NCBI GenBank assembly: GCA_021904315.1
Contig: CM038912.1
Span: 14,533,061-14,597,060 of the forward strand
Direction: 5' to 3'
Origin: Sphagnum magellanicum
Lineage: Eukaryota; Streptophyta; Sphagnopsida; Sphagnales; Sphagnaceae
DNA: 64,000 bases
The notes under the pieces are model-generated. The model searched no databases. It saw only the letters and a list, made by a program, of their open reading frames with translations, and was not told the origin of the DNA. A program made the translations under genes and the position numbers. This document shows positions 36,599 through 48,700 of this stretch, one piece after another. How positions within the stretch are numbered: position 1 is the stretch's first letter; each line of letters starts with the position of its first letter.

Positions 36599-36899
36599 AG
36601 ACAAAAGCTGACAGTTAACTTACCCGAACAAAAGGAACTTAAAAGCGCCTGTATTTTAAACTATGGACCAATAGAATTGAGCCGACCATGGACAACATGG
36701 GTCCCGTAAGGAGATCGATCGTACCGGGATAGAGTAGAGTTTTTTTTTTCTCTTTTTTTTTTTGTGTGGGGGGTGGGGGGGGGGGTGGGCTTGGACTTCT
36801 TCTTAAGCACGAAAGAAACAAGAAGGGATCGTGCAGGGGGCGGAGGGAGTCTTGGAAATGCATAAAATTTTGCGTTTTGTAGACTTGACTGACTTGGCC

Positions 36900-37833
36900 A
36901 TTGCAAAACAAGAGTGTTCTTCGCTTTGCCTTTTCTTGCTTTCTTGCTTGCACTTGTGACATCTCCATTGCTTCTCGTGCGCTCTCTCTCTCTCTGTGTC
37001 CATCAATCGCTGGCTATCGAGTTTTGTGTATTCTCGTCGTCTCCGCTCCTGAAGCTTTTTGGATGTTTTTCTTGTGTTAGTTGTGGTGGTTATTATTATT
37101 GTGATTTTTTCCCCTTTTTTTCTGTTCTTTTCTGGTTTGGATTTGGATAATGCTTTTTGGTGGTCGGTCTCTCGTGAGCTTCTTCGTCATTGTGGTTTTG
37201 CTTCTCTGAGTTTTGCTACAGGCGGCGGAGAGGACGCTGCCGCGGTGGTGGTTGTGGTGGTGGTGGAAGAAGACGTCTTCTGATTGCTGTTTGTTTGTTT
37301 TTTGTTTTTTCTATTCAAGTATTCTCTGTTTCGTCGAGCATCTTCTTAATAGTGTGGATTTTGGAAGCAGCAGTGTCGCGGATTTTAGTTTTGTGTGTGT
37401 GCGTGTGCGTGCGCACTGATTTTGGTGTTGTCTCGGATATTGGCTGATCGACGAAGAGGGTTTTTCTTTTGAGGTGGATTGTCATATCTTGCCTCTTGCG
37501 CTTTTGCAGTTGTGACTAAATAAGATGACGATGGTTTCTGTTTTGGACATGATCTCTCTCTCATCGTCAGACCTCTTCATCTGACAAGAAAATTCTTTGA
37601 GAAAGCGTCTCGGCTTTCTGTTTCTCTCCTTTTCTTTCTTGGAACTAGAACAATCGTTTGTATCGAATACGGTCTGTCTGCTTTCCAAGATGGGGGACTC
37701 ATTCGGTCGCTGCAGCCAGGCTCTCACTAAATCTAGGATGTAAAGTGCGATACGCGCTTTCTTCTTTGCCGAATTCATACGTGCGTCCACTATCCTCAGC
37801 ATCGTCGTTGCCGCTATAGCCGCGTGCGTTGCA
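36900..37833 (+). promoter_or_regulatory. Probable promoter/5' leader of the HSP20-like gene
   Basis: From about 36,900 the composition changes to the T-, C- and G-rich pattern of plant leaders, with CTCTCT (36,980-36,997), GGTGGTGGT (37,243-37,267) and TGTGTGCG (37,393-37,413) repeats. Many short upstream ATGs occur. No TATA box or transcription start can be fixed, and a non-coding first exon is possible. Confidence 0.4.
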
Positions 37834-38899
37834 ATGGCATCAAGTACAGCAGTGGAAGTCCCTTTTGCTGCTGCCGCTGCTCTTAAGCGACGGACAAGTT
37901 CTGTGACCGCTACTACGGGGAAGAACTCCCCGATGCTCCTAAGTTTCACCAAGAAACTGAAGCGCATGCCGCATCTGTTCGACCGAGTGTTGGAGCTTCC
38001 CTTCCACGCCGACACCTTGGTTGAAGTGCAAGAATCCAGAGACTCTTTCTCCTTCGTGGTCAAGATGCCAGGATTGGTTGCCGAGGAAGTCAAGCCAGAA
38101 CTTGTGGAGATCGTTCCGGGCGCTATCAAGGTTGTGATCCAAGGCGGGGGCGAAGGTCTTCTGTTCGATCTGGAGTCCTCAGAGGTATGCATCTTCATAT
38201 CCCTACTGGTAGGACCCTCTTGTATGTTGCAGAAACCTAGTGCGGGCAATACGTAGTGCTTCATCTCCTCTCCCGCAGTGATCGATTTGTTGGCGGTTGC
38301 ATCAAATGTTTAATAGTCATTGGGATTCTTTGTGTCAGAGAAGACATGGAGTCGGAACGGATTTCTTGGCAACTAAAGCAATTGCGGTGCTTCCTGTGTT
38401 TTGTTCTTTTCTTTTCTTTTCCCTCCAGGTAGAGCTCTGGCGATTTAGGTTACCTGCATCGACAATACCAGAAGCCACAGTTGCAAGATACAAGAACGAG
38501 GTGCTAGAAGTGACCATCCCAAAGAATCCAGTCTCTTGTGCGACAGCAGCAGAAGATGAGGTTTTCAAGAGAGACAATGACACCGAAAATGATCCTTCAT
38601 TTAAAGATAAAGATGGACCGGAGACTGATGAGGCTGATACAAGACAAGCAGCAAACATGGATTCCTCGTCCAGCACCGAAGAATATGAATCAACAAGGAA
38701 TGGTCATGGACCTCTAGACATAGAAGGGGAGCTTCAGTGGCAAAGAGATTTGTTTGAAGATCTTGAGTCATTTGGTAGTCCTCGACGAGTAAGACAGCTA
38801 TCCAGTTGCACAAAAGCTGCTGTACAACAAGGTGCAAGCTCACCTGACTTTCTTCGCAACCTCGGTTCCTGGGTACATGGTTTTGCCATCTTTGTATAG
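37834..38899 (+). CDS. HSP20-like (alpha-crystallin domain) protein
   Basis: Two exons, 37834-38184 and 38429-38899, join in phase 0 (CAGAG|GTATGC, CCCTCCAG|GTAGAG) and give 273 residues. The alpha-crystallin-like fold spans about residues 57-155 and is split by the intron. It shows VQESRDSFSFVVKMPGL near its start and RYKNEVLEVTIPKNP near its end; these match the beta-strands and A.Y.NGVLEV.IPK signature of the HSP20 superfamily. The N-terminus is Ala/Ser/Thr-rich and basic. The C-terminal ~115 residues are acidic and Ser-rich with no recognised domain. This is not a classical cytosolic small heat-shock protein; it resembles the plant "HSP20-like chaperones superfamily" proteins, whose substrates are little known. 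No clear heat-shock elements were seen upstream. Localisation is uncertain. Confidence 0.85.
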
Positions 38900-40680
38900 A
38901 TAATAGCACTTCAGGAAAACGACAGCAAGCTTATTATGGAGGTATGGAGCTTGCTGGGTAGTCAGTCAACTACTTGGATCGCTTGCACCCAAAACTCAAG
39001 GCAAATGAAAGCAGCCATTGACATTTAGTCTCTGCAAAAGTTCTGTCAGATCTTAAGTGTTTTATGTGGGCAGTTTTGTGAAAAATTCAGGCATTCAAAT
39101 ACCATCTGAATGCAGTGACAACTAAGAAGATCTGGTTAGATTACTCAGTGCTGAAGTTTTAGCAATCTTTTGAAGCAGAAGCTCAGGACTATTTTGTATA
39201 TATTGGTGATAGATTAACAGAAAGGGTTAGCCATCTCTTCAGGCATGCATGTGGATCTTTGCAATGCTCAGTAGGAGTCCTTGTTGTAGGACTACTCACT
39301 TGAAGTGTTTAATGAAAAGATTGCACTCTTTGTTTCCGAACATTTTTTGTTGCAGAGTTATGGATGGGTTTTTGAAAATTTGTGTCGGGTTTTGGGTTTT
39401 TTATTTCTCACACCCACCCATCCTTTGGGTTTCTGACTGATTCCCCTTCTAAAATTCAAAGTTCTATTTCAGCATTGAGCTGGTGAATTCCTTTGTGTTT
39501 TTTCCTTCCATTTTTCAAAGTTACATTTCCTAATGAATTGGAAAGGGTGATGATTCTTGCATCATTAGGTTCATACTAACCCTTGAGATCTCTGTGCAAA
39601 GTGTGATGTTTCTTGAATTTGCATATTGTTTGAAGTGTAGCTTGTCACTCTGCCTTAGCTTATGAATTAAGTTGTTTCATATGATATGAGAGCATTTGCT
39701 TGCTCAAGTGCGAGATGGGTTTTATTCCATCCACTTTGGACTCCGTTGATTTTAGGAAAGAAAAGACATTCATAGTGAGAGGATTCTTGTTTGTTAATAT
39801 ACTAATATGGATGGAGCCTTTGGTAAGTAATCACCATTACCAAAACCAAGTATTCATTCTGGCTAACTAAACCTAAATATTGGCTCTATTATGCAGTTCC
39901 CATTTGGTCCCACACTATGATACAAGCCATGGTGAAAAATTTTGTTCATAGAATGGCCCATCATAAAAAGAGAGGTTGCCATTTGCAAATTTGTGAGTTT
40001 TTTCTTTCTTGCAAAACTTGAGTTGCAATGTGCATGTCCCCTTTTTTTTCCCTCAAACAAGATAATTTGATTTTCTGAGCTTGCTATTTGCAAACTTGTC
40101 AGCTTTTTCTTTCTTGCATACTTGGAGGTTTGCATGTGCCTCTCTTCTCATACTCCACCCACTCACATCCATTTCTTTGGGTCCCACAAAAGATGTGATC
40201 TCATTTGCACAAAAAATGAAAACAAAATTTGCCTGACAACTGCACTTGCTGTTTTGAACTGGCTCAAGCTTTCCTTTGCCTACCACCTACACAAAGATCA
40301 AAACACACCCAAGAAAAATTCATCCCGGAATCAAAGCTCTGCTAAATCACTAGAAGTTGTCAGCTACAAACTCGCCAGTCAGTCAGCTAGAAGATTAGCT
40401 AAAACAAAGGACCTCATGACATGTCATGAACTTTGACCTAAACACATACTGAAAATTTTGCTTAAGACTTCCTACTGCATGATATGAACTTAAGAAATGG
40501 GACCTTTTTTGGGGGGCTGGTTCTGCATTGATTTTGTTGTAGTACCGAGTGTTGGGCTTAAGTTCATATGAACATGTCCAACTTTGGTGCAAGAGAGAAC
40601 CCAAAAAAGAAAGAGGGAAGAAATGGAAATGAAACATAAATTATTTAAGTCATCGGTACATTAAGTAGGATAGGTGTTTG
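38900..40680. other. 3' flank of the HSP20-like gene and intergenic DNA
   Basis: The first several hundred bases are likely 3' UTR. No other gene is supported. At 39,990-40,130 a short duplication containing TTTTTCTTTCTTGCA and GTTGCCATTTGCAAA/GTTGCTATTTGC-type words occurs twice. Confidence 0.45.
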
Positions 40681-41000
40681 TTTGTTGGCCTTTGCCTACT
40701 AAGGCAAAGATATTGTTGTGTTTAGATTCATTATAGAGTATATAGTAGCTTCAAGGATTTTGGCTCCCTTGGTCTTTTTTTTATATGAGGATTATTTTGA
40801 AAGATGATATTTTGGCTTGTGTTTGAAACTTGAGATTAGTTATAGAGTTATAATATCCTCAAGGATTTTGGTTTCTTTTAGAGGATTTTTTTTTGAAGAT
40901 TATATTTTTGCATAGTGAAATATTTGAGTTTTCATTATTCTTCTTTTGCCTAAAGATACTTTTTAATGGAAATGGCAAGGCCATAGTGTGACACACCCCT
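40681..41000 (+). repeat. Dispersed repeat family A, copy 4
   Basis: Aligns with copies 1-3. The 5' end is GTTGGCCTTTGCCTACT with AAGGCAAAG, and the 3' end GGCAAGGCCATAGTGTGACA. It lacks the ~15-bp TAATAATAATAGG stretch present in copies 1 and 2. The shared minus-strand frame is open (GVCHTMALPFPLKSI...). Confidence 0.85.
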
Positions 41001-43084
41001 GGTTGGTTTTGTTTGGATGTGACCCACTCCTTGACCCTCCCCGCTCCCTCCCTCCCTCCGCCCCCACACACACTTTTGGTATCTCTAGAAAGCCTTTGAT
41101 GAGGCAATGTGGATGTTTGTGATTTTGCAATAACTTTTGCTCTATTGATTCAAAATTTGGAGTGATTTTTGTCTTTGAAAATTAAATTAAAATTTTGATT
41201 CAGCAAGGGTTCTAAAGTGAAGCTCACTTTGACCAGAATCATATCAAGATGGGTGACCATAAAGAAGGGTTAACATACTTGAGCCACTAGTCTTAGTTCA
41301 ATTATCAACTAAAAGTAATATCAAATCAAATTGTGAGAATGGGAGGTGTGTCTCAAAGGAGTGGAAGTTAGGTTGTAGCTAATGCCACTATTGCCATTTT
41401 TATTTTTATTTTTTGGATTGATCACTCTGGTGATAGCCTATAATCACACCCTAGGTGATATGCTCGGGAAGAATAGGAAGCTACCTCGGTGATTAGGTTT
41501 GTCACCAGAGTTAGGTAGGTTGTCACCTTTGAATTATAACACTAAGGTTAACTTTGGTGTCTCAAGCTATGTTAACACATCAAACTTGGTTGGTCCCTTT
41601 TTGGTCTTTGGCCAAGAGCAAGTCAAGTAGTTAGCCTTTTTATCACTTGCAAAAGTTCAATTTTTTTTATAGGTTTCTTTGAGTGTTGTGTGATTCTTAC
41701 TAGTAGGTTACTAGTTTTATGAAGAATCTTCGGTTTTGGTTTCATAAATTTTCATAGGGTTGATTTTGGTTGGTTTTTTTTTTTAAATAATAAAATTTGG
41801 TCCATTTTTAATTTTAGGGTAAGTTAGGGTAGGTTTCAAGTAAGCTTTTGATTAAGTTCCAAAATTCAAAACAACATTGAAAACAATGCAAACATGCAAT
41901 TTTTTTTATTCCATAAAAAAAAAAAATCAGATTATTTCAAAGCTCTTGACAACGAACTTTCTATTTTAATCAAGGTCAAATTATTGATTTATCTATTCAA
42001 AGTAAATTTCACATACAAATCTAGCTTACTTTTAAACTCTAAACTACAAAATACATCATTAGTTTCTAATGAATCACTTTTACCCAATTAGCTTCATGTG
42101 TTCATGCACTTGCATATGCCAACCTTGAAATGTGCCTTCTCGTGTCACCCTTGAACTTGGTCCAAATTGTGCACCCCCCCCCTCCCCAAAAAAAATTGCC
42201 CCAATATTGTCTTTGAATATCTCCAAAATTTGCATTAATTTTGTTGAAATCAAGTGAACAAGACAACTCAAATTCAAAGTTGACATAACAACCTAGACTT
42301 TAATAAGGCTTTTTTTCCTCTCCGGAACTATGCACTCTATTTGCTTTGCAAGCAAAGGGCGCAGCTCTCTTCTGAAGGCAGAGCCAAAAAAGATAAGAAA
42401 CAATAAACTTGAAACCAAATTTCTAAGAGCAAATTTCTAAGTTACATTATATCAATTTCTAAAGTTAGAGCCATAAAGCAACAAATTGCTCCAAACATTG
42501 CTCTAAGATCTATTTTGACAAACAAAAATAACAAATTGAATACATCAATTTTGAACCAAAGTAATTCAAACCTGAAAGAAAGAAAAAAGACTTGAAACAA
42601 ATAAAAAACAAGAAACAAATTTCACCCAAGTTTTATTATTGCTATCTTTCAACTTCAAATGCTCAAACTTAACAATTACATCTTCATTTTCATTCATTTT
42701 TTCATGGATATCAAATAACCAACATAGGCATCATCTAACCAATTTTCATAGATATTCTTATATATACATATATATGCATCTCAAGATTATCCATGCCTAT
42801 CCGAGAGTACCAAAGGTTTGTGCATTAAGATGTGATAAACTTTGTCATCTCCATCCTTTTCATTTCAAGCTTCACCACGTGTGAAATTAGTGCTAACATC
42901 TTTAATTACAAATGAACCTATAGACTTTAACCTCCTCCTTTTCATCTTTGCCTTCTCGCTAGTTTTCTTTGCATGTCGAATAAACTTGCATGCCCTAGAT
43001 CTCAAGTCTACTAGGCATTTGCATCATTTAAACAATAACATCTTTTCATCATCATTGGCATTTGTAACCTTAGTCTTTGAATGC

Positions 43085-43125
<41 letters not shown>

Positions 43126-44961
43126 CTTGATCTACAACATTAGATACACCATTTATTTTAACAATATTAGAGGGAAAAAGTTTAAACCATGAGGAATCTA
43201 ATGAAGATGCACTAATTACCTTAGTCTTCTTTATTTTGTTCCACTTGTCTTGAAGCTACTTCCAATTTTGTTGCAAGTCATTCATAAAATTTGCAATCAC
43301 AACATCTATGAATGTCTTCCAATTGCTCTCCTTAAATGGCTTGCAATTGAATTCCCAATACTCATGTCCACAAGGTCCACATCCTCTTTGTTAACTTTCA
43401 ATCTCAAAATCTTGTCTCCTCAAAATGTGATGAGGGACTCTCTCTACTTCCCCATTGAACAAATAGCCCAAGAAACTTTTAGGTAGGTGATCACAAATCT
43501 TCATACAAGAGAATTGTGCAACTGCAGGTGTGCAAGTGGAGTGTTGGAGTGCAAGTGCATCCTACTCTCTAAGTTTCTGTTCATGCTACCTATGTTCTGG
43601 TTCAAGCTCTCATAATCAGGATTAAATGTTGTATTTAGCATCAGGCAAGAAATTTGCTGGTTTTCACCCGAGCTATTCATTAGACTAAATGAGAGGTGAA
43701 GCCCAAAACCATCATGAGGAACACTTTGCTGGCCTTTTGTGTCATGTGTGGTATTAATGAAGCCTGGCTACAGAGCAAAAAAATTTCATGATAGACCTCA
43801 TACTAAAGGTATTCTAGCTTTTTATGTAAGCCATGGTGGTCAAGATCTTCATTAATTTCCTCATCAGCAGCCTTTCACTGCAGAACTTCAGCTTCAGCTT
43901 GGGCTTCTTCAGCAATGTGAAATGCTGCAACAACTTGCTATATGATCTTTTGATTAGCATCTAACATACATACAGAAAAATTGACATCTAACACCATGAA
44001 GAACCTTGAGGAGCAAAAGGGTCTCAGTCGCATGATGAATTTTCAAGACCAAACACCACAACACAAAATCACATTTCTTCAAGCTTGGTTTTCTGGCCTT
44101 CACACCTTCTCTGAAATAGTTAAGAAGCCCAAAATATCTCCATTTGATTGGATTGGATTCCATGTCCATAAGAACAAGAGTGCTGCATTGTGGACAAAAG
44201 AACAAAGCAGAGTGGAACTTTTTAGGGTGCATATTTCAGCAAAGTTCTGCTGGAAGGATTTGAGACTGCTGCAGCAGGGATTGAGCCACCACCCAGTAAG
44301 CTCTCCCTTTCCTTGCCTAAAACCAGAACCCTTAAACAAAAAAATTTGCCATGAATCCTACAGTAACATCATGAAATTGATCAACCTACATTAGTCACCA
44401 AGTTTCATCTATCACAAAGACTGGCAGAAATGGAAAATGAAAAACACTCAGCCATGATGCTGGAGCTACTTTCACAGAACCTAAGAGAGGGAAAACACCC
44501 AAGAAACCCACTGGAATGAGGAATGGAAAAAGAGGGAGAAAAAAAACCAGAAGAAAAAAAAAATTGATATATGGAATGGCAAGTACTGAAAGGTTCAAAA
44601 TCACCAGGCATGTTCATTGAACCTTAACATTGATGTCCAGCTTTGTCAAAATCCTGCAAGATGCATGACTCTTCAATACAGTTTGCTAGGCCATAATAAT
44701 GGCTGGAGGTAAGACTTCAGAAGCTGGAGAAGAAGATATAAGCTCATCTTCAGCATTCTCTGAAAGTAAAATTGCAGCTTCTAAGTAACAGATTGATCTT
44801 GAACTCCAGTGCAGATGCTACACAAAATATGTGAGGAATAGAGGTGAAGTCAAGCATGGTGATGCTCATCATAAATCTGGAAATCTGTAAATCTGGACAT
44901 AAAGGTTGAAGCAGAAAGCTTGAATCGTTGAAACGCAGCAGCAGAGGAGATATCCCCAAAT
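41001..44961. other. Intergenic DNA
   Basis: No supportable gene. Contains (AC)19 at 43,086-43,124 and AT-rich stretches. A 137-codon plus-strand frame (43,981-44,394) has no family resemblance and is overlapped by open frames on the other strand. From about 43,500 onward the base composition becomes more balanced as the SCC4 gene is approached. Confidence 0.5.
43086..43124 (+). repeat. (AC)19 microsatellite
   Basis: Thirty-nine uninterrupted bases of alternating A and C. A pure run like this is likely to vary in length between individuals. Confidence 0.9.
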
Positions 44962-45087
44962 TGTGTTTTCACAGAAAGCTCATCACCAAAACACACAGTT
45001 GCAGACAGGAAAGATGCATCCAAATGTGTTTGCACAGAAAGCTCAGCACCAAAACACGCAGTAACCGACAGAAAAGATGCATCCAAA
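44962..45087. repeat. 63-bp tandem duplication, two units
   Basis: Units 44,962-45,024 and 45,025-45,087 share CACAGAAAGCTCA, CACCAAAACAC and GAAAGATGCATCCAAA. The period is a multiple of three and a minus-strand frame is open through both (21-residue repeat containing LDASFLS), but nothing else supports coding. It lies about 620 bp upstream of the SCC4 start codon. Confidence 0.7.
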
Positions 45088-45704
45088 ACTTTGCTTTCCA
45101 CATGTGAGTTGGTTCTCTAGATCAACAAAGTACAGTCCGTGATGGATCTAACCTTGTAGCAAAAATGATTTCAATGGTTTTCTCCAAAAGAACTGTGATG
45201 CCCCACCACCACCATAATCTGCCTGCCCTGAGGAAGCAAAGAAAGAATCTCTTTGCATGAGTACTCTCTTCTTGGATGCAACAGGGAATTGCAGGTATCT
45301 TTCTTCCGAGCCCTCTCTGCGCGTGGAGCGCTCGCGCGCATGATGTTTTTGTTAAGCTTCTTTGTCTCAAGACTCTTCTATTGCAAGAATCAGACGAAAC
45401 CAGGACACTGCGGTTCGAAGCTCCAGGACCAGTTCCAAACCCAAAACCCTAACCCTACTGAACTGGGTGGTAAGCTCCATGCCTTGCACATTAGGATTCG
45501 TTTCTTTCTGTGGATTCTGAAGCTAAGATTGTCGCCACCCATCTCTGCCATTTTTGAGAAAAGGGAGATGATGCTGCACAAGCTGTGAAGTGCAATTTTC
45601 TTGCTGTAGTTTTTCTCTTTGGGGGGGATGTTGTTGCAGTAAAGATGTGAGGGATTTATTGGGTTTCGCGGTGTTGTTGTTGTTGTAGGAGGGGGCTTTT
45701 GTGG

Positions 45705-48700
45705 ATGATGGATACGTTGGCCGAGGGACTGTGGGGACTTGCAGAAGGTTTCGAGAAAACGGGATGCATTGCACAAGCTATCAAGTGCTTGGAAGCGATC
45801 TGCCAGAGCCACGTCTCGTTTCTACCCATCGTGGAAGTCAAGACGCGGCTTCGGATTGCAACTCTCCTTCTCCAACATACTGACAATATCACACAAGCCA
45901 AGACCCATCTGGAGCGCGCCGTAAGACCCGTCTCTCCGATCTCCTGGATGCTACAGCACTAGTGTTGTTTCTTAGGGTTTCTTCTTCTTCTTTTCCTTCC
46001 TCCTTCTCGCCAGTAGTGATTTGATCTGGTCTCTGCCGCGCTCTAAACAGAAATTTGTTTGTTTCTGAGGTCTTTTGGGTTTTTTGCAGCAATTGTTGTT
46101 GAAGCAGATTCCAGCGTGCTTTGAGCTCAAGTGCAGGGCTTATAGCTTGCTTAGCCGCTGTTACCTCCTGGTTGGCACCATTTCCTCTGTGAAGCAGACT
46201 CTGCGAAAGGGGATTGAGCTTTCTTCTTCTGCAGGCACTGGGTATTGTGTCAAAAGCCCAGGAACAAAACTCAGAAAGCAGGATAAGGAAACAGAAGGGT
46301 TAGGGTTAGGAGGATACACAACAACTTCTTCCTCTCCTGCTGTTTGTGCAAAAACTCTTGCTATTGTTTTGATTGCAACATGTCACCAATGTTGTTCACA
46401 TGATCCTGGCCTGATATGTCATCTATCGTTGTTGTTGTTTCTCCAGTGAGGCACGGTTGTGGGCTTGCAACTTCAACTTGCAATTGGCAAAAGCATTGAC
46501 AACAGAGAATGATCATATGGGAGCTGTGCGTGCACTTGACACCGGATTGCGCCTTGCAGCTTCCATTCATCAGCCTCCACTTCAGGTACTCCTCCAGCAG
46601 TAGCAAATTGACTTGATTTCCCTAGAGAATGTCCTCCACAAATCCACAGTGATTAGATTTCCATACAAAAATTTTATTTCTTCTACAACCCCACATTGAT
46701 TCTTCCTATAAGTGAAATCATAGTCTTTGTATTCTTTTTTTTCTCTGAGGAGGTTCTGAAGCAGGTTTAGGGTTTTGGGTTCACACAGTTATGCATGTAG
46801 TAGAGGTTCTGTTTTTCGGAGAAATGCTCAAGAACATCATTTGTCTTGGGTGCAACAGATGGTTTTTTCTACAGCAAGGGTTCATGTGCAATTGATGCAA
46901 TGGGAAGAGCCTACTGTGATAGAACAAGGTCTCTCTCAATGTGATACATTCTTTGATGCCATTCCTCAACACCTGGTACGTACACCTCTTCTCCCTCCAT
47001 TTATGGCAATGTTTGAGTAGTGATGATTTCAGAGTTTTCTTCAGTATGCTTGTCTTCAGTTATGGAGCAGTGTTGAAATGATATTTTGTGCATTTTTTTT
47101 GTAGAGACGATTGTATTTGGGTCTCCATGTCTACAAGGAGCTTCTTCACACATTCTATTTGCTGCGAGCATGTGAATATAAAGAAGCACAAGCACATGTT
47201 GCTGCATTGGATGCAGCACTGAGTGAGGAGGAGGAAGTGCCACAAGAAGAACCACTTAACACAAGCCAACAACCAGACTCTGCTGCTCAGATTCAAGAGC
47301 TTCAACACCAGCTTGAGTGGCTTCGAAATGAGCTTCAGCTTCCGGGTGTTCCACAGCAAAGAGCGTCTGATTTGCATTATCATTATGGCATTGTTCAGCA
47401 AAAACTGGTCCACCTGCAGCAGTCAAGGTAAAATTGGCTACTTAACTTCTCATGTTTTTTTTTTGTTTCTTTCGGTGTTAAAACACCATGAGCAGCTCAG
47501 GTGAAAACACGCTTTTTCTGCAGAGTGAAAGCTGAAGAATTGGACAGGCGTGGAGCTTTGAATAAGGCAGACAAGTTGCCATTGGGTCCTGCTCCACTTG
47601 ATGAGGAATGGTTACCCAAGGCAGCAGTAATGATATTGGTAGATCTAATGGTGGTCATATGCTCAAGACCCAAAGGCATGTTCAAAGACTGTTATATTCG
47701 AATCAATGCAGGCATAGACCGTGCGAAAGGTGCAATTCCTGTTTTGTCATGTGTGAATGTCTCCATTGTGCTGCTGATGATTCTGAAATTATGGGAACTT
47801 GGAAATGAAGGTGTTTTGCCTTGGTACACAATCCTGCTGAAATTTCATTGTTTCCCTTCTTTTGTGCAATGATTTGTAGGAGAGCTGGCAAAGCTTGGAA
47901 TCACCAACAAAACTTCAGGTACGACATCTCTCATGAGCTTGTTTGTCATGCTAGAGCTACTTGGATCTTGAGTTGAGGGGGAGAGATGCCGGACTGCACA
48001 CGTACAACCCATGCATATTGGGAGCTGAAGAAATCAGTTGTGAGAGTCATGACCATGGCAGCTCGTCACTGCTATTCATGATCAAGGTGATTGTCTGGCA
48101 CTTTTGTGAGTGACACTCATAAAGGTTACGACTGCACTCATTCTTCCCATCTCAGTTTTGGTTTTGCTGGAATTGACAGAACAGTTAGGTCAAATTATTG
48201 TTGTGGGAGATTCTCTTCAATCTCATATATATGCTTTCTAGAGATTCTCTTTCTCTGCAGAAACTGTTAAGCTTTGGGTGGGTTGGAAATTGGCAGAGGC
48301 AGAATTGCAACATTGGGCAATAGGGACTGGTAATGTATATTTACTTCTGCTATTGCAGCTGCTTGAAAACAAGGTTATCATCAATCTTACCTGCTCAGAA
48401 TTTGTCGAAGGCCAAGAGGTAATCAAACTTTCTGATCGGTTTTTGTATTTTTAAATCTCCTTTTCCCTTCAGGAGATTAATTCTTTAGTGAAGAGGCCTT
48501 TCATTTCTCACAAGAGTTCTAAACCTTATGGCCTTCTGCCAACTCCATACCTGTATGGTCTCACCCAACAACAGCAGGTCCCAAGTCAGAAGTTCCAGCT
48601 TGTGACTTGTAAGCCATGACTATACATATGGGTCTTGTCATGACAAGACCCAATGGCCATGCATCCTCAATGAAGGAAGTGAATCCAAAAAACAGTCTTG

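Noticed and set aside
37482..38264. 260-codon minus-strand open frame opposite the HSP20-like gene
   Set aside because: It is antisense to exon 1 and the leader of the well-supported HSP20-like gene. Its translation is low-complexity and resembles no family; it is a shadow produced by the coding strand's codon usage.
43744..43764. AATGAAGCCTGG, resembling a miR166 target/complement core
   Set aside because: Only 12 bases match and no hairpin or HD-ZIP III gene context is present.
43981..44394. 137-codon plus-strand open frame
   Set aside because: No recognisable domain, overlapping frames on the opposite strand, no splice or leader context. Treated as chance.
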